Assembly: GCA_001910725.1 (NCBI GenBank)
Contig: MJGA01000002.1
Coordinates: 248,001-312,000, forward strand
Source of the DNA: Phanerodontia chrysosporium
Lineage: Eukaryota; Basidiomycota; Agaricomycetes; Polyporales; Phanerochaetaceae
DNA length: 64,000 nucleotides
Direction: 5' to 3'
Shown: positions 57,024 through 64,000 of the stretch, piece by piece
Layout of the letters: the number at the start of each line of letters is the position of its first letter
Position numbering within the stretch: the first letter of the stretch is position 1
Position numbers and translations under genes: made by a program
The notes under the pieces: model-generated
Databases searched by the model: none
Seen by the model: the letters and a program-made list of their open reading frames with translations, nothing else
Told to the model about the DNA's origin: nothing

Positions 57024-60000
57024 TCACTGCTGCTGTGCGAGCCTGGTGCGGTGCTCCAGGTAGGCCACAAGGTCGTCCGTCGTCTGCAACGGCGTGTGGA
57101 CCCACGTGGCATGCGGCGGCGGCGCGCCCACACTGGTGGTCGTCAACACGATCTCCTGCGCATGCCCGCCGACCGCATGCCCGCCGCTCGTATGCACGAC
57201 ACCGCCTGCGCCATGCTGCACATGATGGTGCACGTGGTGGTGCTGGTGCTGGTGTTGCTGGTGTTGTTGGTGTTGCTGGTGTTGCTGCTGCTGGTGCTGC
57301 TGGAACTGCACCTGCTGCTGCTGGACATACGTGCGCTGCACGCCGCTGAAGCTCGGCGCAGGGTTGTCCGTGAAGTGGCTCGGCGAGAAGTTGCGGTACG
57401 GGAAGCTCGAGAAGCGCGTCGTCAGCGGCCCGCCAGGCGCGAACGGCGACGGACTCGCCAGCGGCTGCTCCCCGCCAGGAACTGCGCCCGCGCCGCCGCC
57501 GGGCCCGTGTGCGCCGCCGTGCTCTTCGCGCAGGGCGCGCGTGAATGCGTACGGTACTTGCATCGTCTCGTATGCGCTCGGCCGGTACGGCATCGTGCCC
57601 GGCGTCCCGAAGCCCGGATCGGTGTCGACGCGCCCGAGCTGCCTGCGCTGGGGATGGTGTGCCTAGCCAGGGATGGCAGCATCAGCGGTTGTCGCCGAGG
57701 TCCAAGGCTGGAAGGGGAACGCACTGGTATGTCTCAATAGGTGCACGCGTATCCTGATACTGCCGCACGCCACGGAACGTCACCTGCTTCCAGACGCCGT
57801 TCGACTGCGTCGACGGCGACGGCGACCGCTTCGGTGCGCTTGCGACGATCTGGTCGAGCCCCATGGCGTCCGCGTTTGCGCGGTAGAAGGCACCGACTTG
57901 CACCGTGGTCTGCCACGACGTCGTCAGACCAGATATCACTCCACAAAACGAAAGCAACAGACCTTGTTGGGCATCGACGCAGCGATTCGCTTGAAATCGT
58001 CGCCGTGTTGCGACAGCAGACGCAAGAACAGACCTGTCGCAGAGGTCAGCCTCCAGCTGCAGGTCCCGTGCACGAACTACGTACTCTTGTCCTCGTCCGA
58101 CCACGAACTGCTCCCGGACCGCCGAGAAGAGCTTGACTGGATCGCAGTCGGAGTGACGTCCTCCATGGGGTTCGACTCTGGCCCGTCAGGAATGATCGGA
58201 GTGTCGAGGGGTGTCGCAGTGGCAGGCGTGGCAGACGCAGACGCGTTCGCCGGCCTGCGCGGCTTCCGCACTCGCTTCGGCTTCGGCCCGGCTTCCTGTA
58301 TGTCTTCGTCAGCCAAAGACACACAGAAACACGACCACAACCTTACCGCTTCCTCTGCACCTTCATCTTGCTCCGCGGCGGTAGTACGCGGTGCAGCCCG
58401 GCGCCTACGCTTGCGCGGCTCGTTCTCGGGTTCGGGCGTCGGCGTGCCAGTGCCGGGCTCCTCCTGCACGACAGCAACAGTACGACGGGCGGTGCTGCGC
58501 CTGGGCTCTCCGTTCGTCGACGCGGGCGGCGGGCGGCGGCGGCGCGAGGTGCCGTTGGTGACCGCCTCCTCGTCGCGCTTCCGGATGTCGGTGAGGAGCG
58601 CGTTGCTCTTCTGCTTGCGCCCGCCGCGCTTGCGCTTCGTTGCGCGGCGCGCAACGACCTGCCGGAAGTCGATGTGCTTGTTCTTGTGCAGGTAGTAGAA
58701 CGTGACGCACTGCGCCGCGGTCTTGTGCGGCAGGAAGTCCGCGATGAGTCCGAACTGCTTCGGGAACTCCGCGAACTTGTCGAGGAAGATCGCGACTTCG
58801 TCCTCGGTCCAATCGTCGATCCCTGTCGTCGGCGCGTAGTATGATGCGGGGTCTTCGACCTCGTTGTTCGTGTCGTCAAAGAGGTAGTCGACTGTGCCCT
58901 GAGTAACGCTGATCATGTCTGGTATCACAGCTGCATTCTTCGCGCCGAGATGGTTCGCATCCGTCATCTCCTCATTGCCCAGCGACGCAATGATCTGTTC
59001 CATCTCCAGATCAGACCGGACAGCGTCGCCCATTGTTGCCAAAGAGCGCCGGGTCGTCCGCCCCGCTGTTGCAGCCGCCTCCTGAAGCGCCTGCGCCTTG
59101 GCGGCATCGTCAAGCTTGCTGCAGTGCACAAGCCACTGCTTGTGTAGGCCGAGATACTCGTCCTTCAGCAGAGCGACTTTGCTGGTGAGGTCCGCCTGCC
59201 GCTGTGCGAATCGCACTTGCAGCGACTGCTTTGTCTCTGCATGTATCCGCATGCGCTCCTTCTTGCGTGTGCCCGTAGTCACTTCCCGAATGACATCCTC
59301 AGGGCTCGAGACAGTGGGCATGGATGGCGGGTCCACCTTTGACAGGTTGTCGAGCAAGACGGGCGTTACACGCTCCTCCTTTGTCTGGCGGTCATGCTGA
59401 AGGCGGAGCGTCACAACCGCGCGGAGCACATCCTGCAAAGGCATATTTTCACCCGCCGCTGGCTTGATATTCGGCGCCAAAAACTTGCCGAAGTGCACCG
59501 GCTCTCCCCGGCTCGGGGGCTCGCTTTGAGGGGCTGGCGTCGCGGGCATCGACACCGAAGAGCGCGCAGTGGCGCTTTGTTTCGCGAGAGAGGCCAGGGG
59601 AATGTCAGGTTCTGGGGAACTCGAGTCGCGGCTCACGGTTGCGTGGCTGTTCGAGACGAGAAGACTTCGTTCCACCGCTTCCATTTCCTCATCGTCAGCA
59701 GAGACTTTCACAAGCCTCTCAGACACTGCGACGGCTAACTCTTTGGATCGGCAGGTGTATGCGGGTGGTCGGATGCATGAGTCCGATTAGAGGCTGCTCC
59801 AGGGGCAGGTGAAGCATGTTCTTCCATGTCGCGCTGGACGAAATGCCGCTCTCCTATAACAGACGAATGTATTAGTTCTTGGGACCGGACATCCTGCATT
59901 GAACTTGTCCGCGTACCAGACTCACGTTGAGCATCCACAGGAGCCTGTGATGCCGACTCTGGTCCTTTTGCACTCTCTGTACCCATGTACCGAGATCCAT

Positions 60001-61411
60001 GGCCGGAGACTGGTTGCCTGTCGTACGCATCGGGTTGGTGCGTGTAGGGTGGCTGAGCGTAGTCTCCGTCCTGGCGCGGTGGCGTGGATGGCACATAGCG
60101 GGGAGACGATGCTTGACTATCGCGCTGCGGTGAACCAGACAGAGCTCGCCGCGAGTATTCCGTCGGGACATATTGGTCCGCAGACGACTCGCGATAAGAG
60201 CGCCCATTCGTCCAGCCATTCAGCTCAGGTGCGTATTCGTCTCTGTTGTGCTGATTATAAGACACCTCCTGAGATATCGAGCGGGACCGTGCGTCGGCAG
60301 GGGGAGTTTTGGCTTGAGGAGCGGCGTCATAGTCCCAAGATGGTCGGGGGTGTGCCTTGTTGGTTGGGCTGTGAGGATAAGACGCCGACGCAGATCTCGA
60401 GTGCCCCCCAAATGCGGCACGATCCGGTCGTGTCCGTATCGGCGAGGGAAGAGGGCTGGTATGCACGGAGCCGACGCCAGCAGACCGCTCTCGCGAGAAC
60501 CGCATACGCTCGCCAAAGTCAGAGCGAGGTGTGAAGCGGGATTCGCGGGTCGGGGGCCGCTGATCGCGCGGGGAACGCATCTCAACGCCAGGGATGTGGT
60601 AGGATGAGCCGCTCCACGGACTGCGGTCGTCATACTGAGGTCTGTAGGAATCGGATCGAGGACCGTACGAGGGTATCTCTCTCTGCTCCTGCGGTCCGGA
60701 GAACCTTCGGAAGCGGTCGTTTGGAGGATAATGGGGAGGGTAGTCTCGAGGGGGAATCGTTCAGGGGAGCGCTCTCGCACATCGCGCGCAGGCGAAAACC
60801 GATCATACGACCAATCTCTTGCGTCACTGAGAGGGCATAAGGGGAAGTGCAAGATCCAAAAGTGTATTCTTACCCGTCTGGCACGTCTGTAGGAACTCCA
60901 TGGGTCTGCTTCCAGGTGTCTGAAGGCTCGAACATGGGCTGTGCCATGATGTCCCTTCGCGGCCTCCCCCACGCAGGGTCGAACGTCTCCGGAGGCGGAG
61001 GCGGAGGTGGAGGTCTTCTGTCTGCCCATGGTGCAGCCTCCGTAGGCCTCCACGTAGAGCGCCCCCAGCCTTCTCCATCTATATGTCTTGGTGGACGAAA
61101 CCTGTCAGGAGACGGAGGGCTGCCAGTATAAGGTCGCTCTGGTCCCCAGGCATCAGGAGGAGGCCGATAGCTGTTCGCGTACGGTTCCCGAAAAAAAGGA
61201 CTTGCCCTTTGGGGGACATATCTGTCGTATGCTGGATACGGGACAGGCGGGGGCCCAGGGGACGGACTGCGCCTACGGTCGGCACCATAGGGTCGCTGCA
61301 CAAGCGTGGCGAATAGAACCGTTAAGATTAGCCAATAGACCAAGCATAGTTACTGACTTGCATCATTAATGTAGGGCTTTGTGGGTATCTCGGGTCATTC
61401 TTGCTGTTCAT
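57024..61411 (-). CDS. SNT1/NCoR-like SANT-domain protein (Set3C-type corepressor)
   Basis: Exon 1 is 61411-61358 (MNSKNDPRYPQSPTLMMQ), exon 2 61295-60874, then further exons to the stop at 57024. The N-terminal third is Pro/Arg/Ser/Tyr-rich and disordered. The middle (59726-58077) has coiled coil and basic stretches. A first SANT domain, TGIDDWTEDEVAIFLDKFAE with FGLIADFLPHKTAAQCVTFY and HKNKHIDF, is the hallmark of SNT1/SMRT/NCoR. A second follows across introns: SGSSSWSDEDK, FLRLLSQHGDDFKRIAASMP, VQVGAFYRANADAMG. The C-terminal exon (from about 57593) is rich in Gln and His. The yeast homologue scaffolds the Set3 histone deacetylase complex. Two bases seem to be missing: near 60750 (five C's on the minus strand before CGAGAC) and 59744 (GATCCAAAGAG). 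Confidence 0.85.
57225..57322 (-). repeat. CAG/CAC-type trinucleotide tract coding Gln/His run
   Basis: On the minus strand the codons CAG, CAA, CAC and CAT repeat, coding VQQQQVQFQQHQQQQH and a following HQH/HHH run inside the last SNT1 exon. On the plus strand it appears as repeated TGGTGTTGC-type units. Such tracts are length-variable and disordered. Confidence 0.7.
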
Positions 61412-63348
61412 GAAAGCCGGGCAAACGAGCGAGTTGAAATGAGGGCAGGGCCAGCAACACCAAGATAAATATGTCGGAAAGCGGAGGCGGAGATCTTCAA
61501 AGGCAGGAGTACGAGTAGGCTTTTTACGAGTTGTAAGGTACGATGAAGAGAGACAGCAGGAGAAACAGGTTGGGGCAAAGCAGGAGTGAGGTCGAGGTCG
61601 AGGTCGTTTTTCCACGTTTGACAACTGTGGCGGATGGAGCAGCACTGGCTGCGCTCCGATGGACTCCGCCTGAATATGGGCGTCGGCTTGCGGATCCCGA
61701 TAACTCCGAAGGTAATAGCGCCGAGGTACGCCACATCTCCTTGTCTCTTGTCCACAACCATGTACAACGCGCTACGTGCCTTACACCATCTAGAGCCAAC
61801 ATCGCAGATCATTACGAAATACGGATTACTTTCGAGATGTGCAGCAGCGCGTGGACTCAGCACCTCTCCTAGGCCGGGTTGAGTACGGTCAGGTTGTATG
61901 CCTCGGGTGCATTTCTGGTTTCCCTCTGCTGCTGCTACGACTCTTCAAAATACCTAGTATAATCCACTGAAAAAAGCATTACGCAGCATCTTGCAAAGCA
62001 TAATATCCCTCAGGTTGTAGGCTGTCTGAGTTGCTATCGGAATAGGATTCGGTATGTTTCCTTAGATTCAAACCTTTCGGACCCCTTCGCAGAGCATACA
62101 TCACACGATTACTGATTCGTCTCCCAGACCACCTCTGCACGGGCCATCACTGCATCGATTCTTCTGTGTGGGTGGTCCCAGTTGTTCTCGCTGTAGTGCC
62201 ACAATGCCGGCGCCAACATGAAGCTGAGAGCTCCTGAGTTTCTACGCTGGAGGTGATCGGTCATATCTTGCTACGTGCAGACTTCTTCTGTTGACCCGCT
62301 GTCAACTTGTGCCGTCACTCTGCAAACCTTGGCCTCGCGATTTAGTTGACAGTCTTCAAGCTAGGTCACTCAAGCCAGAATGCACGTCCCACAGACACGC
62401 ACCTGTGCACACACCTATTCGCTGCGGCGCAAGTTGGTATGGATGACTCATCACTTGTACCAGCCCTTCGCTGCTAAAATGTGTGTAGTCACCGCTTCAT
62501 TCGTCATATTGCCTCCGTTCGTGTCGATGCTGCGATAGTATTCTTGGTACAGGCACTGCATTGAATGGATTGCATAGCCACCAATCAAGGCACGGGTCGG
62601 TGGCTCCAACTTGCTGCGTAGGGATATCAGCTGCGGTAATCTTGGGGCTAACATGCAGCGTTAGTGGCGCTCTTTCTCGTGCCTGTCTCGCCTGGCAAGC
62701 CTAGGACGCTGCGAAAGGAAGAGCTCACAAGAGGCGTGGCAGGGGTAGCTACGCCATTGCATTACTAGATCTGTATGCGTCAGAAGTAGCTGCCCCGCAG
62801 CCTTGTCGATCGAAACAAGTGCTGGACAGTGCGAAGAACGAGACAGATAAGAGCGGATGCTGATGATCCCGAAGGTTCCGTGGGATCCGCAGCTCGCTAG
62901 TTCCTAGTTGGATTTAGTGATTTCTTCCAGCGTGAGTGCTCAATAACATTCGGGGCAGCCATCTTTGCCACCGTTCCCGCGGTAAGTTGGGACCAGCTGT
63001 ACCCGGGTTCGTGACAAGAAAAACCAGAAGGCTGCCAGACGTCGACGTGAAATCTGCGCTCACTGCACGGTACACCGACGAGCCATGTGCAGTCGCGGTG
63101 GCTGCGGCCGACCTCCACACGAGCACAGGGCTCGGAACGAGTTTCGCACGAACGGGAGAGTTTGATCGGCGCACCGGATGCGGCAAGCGAGCGCGGACAG
63201 ACGGAGGGGCAGCTGATGCTCCCATGCCCTCGACGGCCGTCGACCACATTAGAGCGCAGGTTCTCATGCCCGGAGCGCACACATCCTGCAGCCCCAGGGC
63301 CCCAGGCCTCCTTGCCCCGAGCCCCCACCGCGCCGCGCCGCCCACGAC
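61412..63348. other. Intergenic, no supported gene
   Basis: About 1.9 kb between the SNT1-like gene (minus) and the membrane protein (plus). Short frames at 61408-61863 and 62451-62654 (minus) lack domains and splice support. The frames at 62914-63594 (minus) are antisense or overlap the next gene. Both promoters must lie here. Confidence 0.4.
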
Positions 63349-64000
63349 ATGGCTCTGCAGACGCTGACGAGCACGGTGACCGCCGCGCCGTCGAGCACGG
63401 CCAGCACGGCCGCGACAGACGACCCGCCCGACAATCTCAACTCGCGCAACAGCGTCCCGTTCAGCTTCCTCGTCGCCTTCCTCGCCCTCTTCGTCGCCTT
63501 CATGGGCCTCGGCCTCTGGGCCCGCCGCATCGTCTTCTTCGTCCGGCGGCGGCTCGGGCTGCCTGTGCCAGAGCCCCCGCAGCGGCGCCATCACGCGCGC
63601 CCCAAGAAGCCTGTCCTCTGGGACGTGTGCCCGGACGGCCTCGTCCAGCCGGATACTTGGGAGGGCATGGAGGTGAGTGCGCGAGTCCAGTCCCAGTACG
63701 ACGCGCTGCTCAGACCGCGGCTGCTAGCCGCTCTCTTTGTGGTACTGCAGGGATGTCCCTGTGGTGGAGACGCGCCAGGAAGACCCAGAGTACGTGCCGG
63801 CATGGCCCCCTGTTCCGCCCATCATGCAACAGCGGATGCCGCGCAGAGGCGGCGTCCCCATCCTAAACATGCCGCCCCCTCCGTCACCCTCCCAGTCACC
63901 ACCGCGGCCGTGGCGAGACAGGATACATCCTGTCACAAGCCTCAAAAACTGGTGGCTGGATCTGCTCGATCCTATGCGCCATGTGCCCCAAAAGAATGGG
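63349..64000 (+). CDS. Single-pass membrane protein, 3' end beyond window
   Basis: ATG 63349 opens MALQTLTSTVTAAPSSTAST, a Ser/Thr/Ala-rich outer segment, then FSFLVAFLALFVAFMGLGLW as one membrane span, an Arg-rich cytosolic flank (ARRIVFFVRRRLGLPVPEPP) and KKPVLWDVCPDGLVQPDTWE. An intron starts at 63673 (GTGAGTGCG) and ends at CTGCAG near 63750; the next exon carries DVPVVETRQEDPEYVPAWPP, PRRGGVPILNMPPPPSPSQS and LKNWWLDLLDPMRHVPQK up to the edge. The phases across the intron differ by one base, again suggesting a missing base near 63750. The Thr/Ser-rich head with a single span and Pro-rich tail is common in unnamed basidiomycete membrane proteins; no function is assigned. Confidence 0.65.
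   Translation, partial: MALQTLTSTVTAAPSSTASTAATDDPPDNLNSRNSVPFSFLVAFLALFVAFMGLGLWARRIVFFVRRRLGLPVPEPPQRRHHARPKKPVLWDVCPDGLVQPDTWEGMEVSARVQSQYDALLRPRLLAALFVVLQGCPCGGDAPGRPRVRAGMAPCSAHHATADAAQRRRPHPKHAAPSVTLPVTTAAVARQDTSCHKPQKLVAGSARSYAPCAPKEW

Noticed and set aside
1..64000. tRNA, rRNA, CRISPR, insertion sequence or LTR element
   Set aside because: None was recognised on either strand by eye; a tRNAscan or repeat search was not possible here.

Overview
This is a piece of a filamentous fungal nuclear genome, most likely an agaricomycete (mushroom or polypore lineage). Genes are broken by many 45-60 nt GT-AG introns, several exons are under 30 nt, coding regions are GC-rich, and the gene set is typical of that group: polo kinase, a DDX60-type helicase, a SNT1/NCoR-type SANT protein, an SH3-PX-BAR sorting nexin and a PIN4-type parvulin. 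I cannot fix order or species. No prokaryotic feature, tRNA, rRNA or intact transposon was seen.

Layout. 1-0.9 kb: 5' part of a multidomain EF-hand/ZZ-finger gene (copy 0, minus strand, runs off the edge). 2.2-4.8 kb: DUF3455-like secreted protein and a PIG-L deacetylase. 5.3-9.8 kb: unrecognised acidic low-complexity gene. 10.1-16.2 kb: DDX60-like helicase, head-to-head with a small membrane protein (DUF1770/ATG43-like). 17.6-19.1 kb: 2-oxoglutarate/Fe(II) dioxygenase. 19.3-21.3 kb: two hypothetical Ser/Asp-rich genes. 22.7-34.7 kb: tandem array of the EF-hand/ZZ family: one internally deleted relic and two full-length copies with a conserved promoter. 35.5-38.2 kb: polo-like kinase. 39.9-41.0 kb: aldo-keto reductase. 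42.0-44.6 kb: sorting nexin. 45.2-46.6 kb: unrecognised gene. 46.9-55.0 kb: three tandem paralogues (A, B, C) with a PPPPY motif and a C-terminal beta-sandwich-like domain; behind A and B lies a decayed 5' fragment of the parvulin gene that stands intact behind C. 56.1-56.7 kb: parvulin. 57.0-61.4 kb: SNT1-like. 63.3 kb to the end: small single-pass membrane protein, cut by the edge.

Two themes matter most. First, two local gene families are expanding. In the EF-hand/ZZ family I see a relic, a gene-conversion-like tract of about 346 bp spanning an intron, and shared promoter blocks. In the A/B/C family the duplication unit carried along pieces of neighbouring genes. Second, many otherwise sound genes need exactly one extra base at one or more points. 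In seven gene models the exon lengths sum to a multiple of three only after adding the missing bases I identified from reading frame. This looks more like systematic one-base deletions in the assembly than a cluster of pseudogenes, and it will confuse automatic gene calling here.
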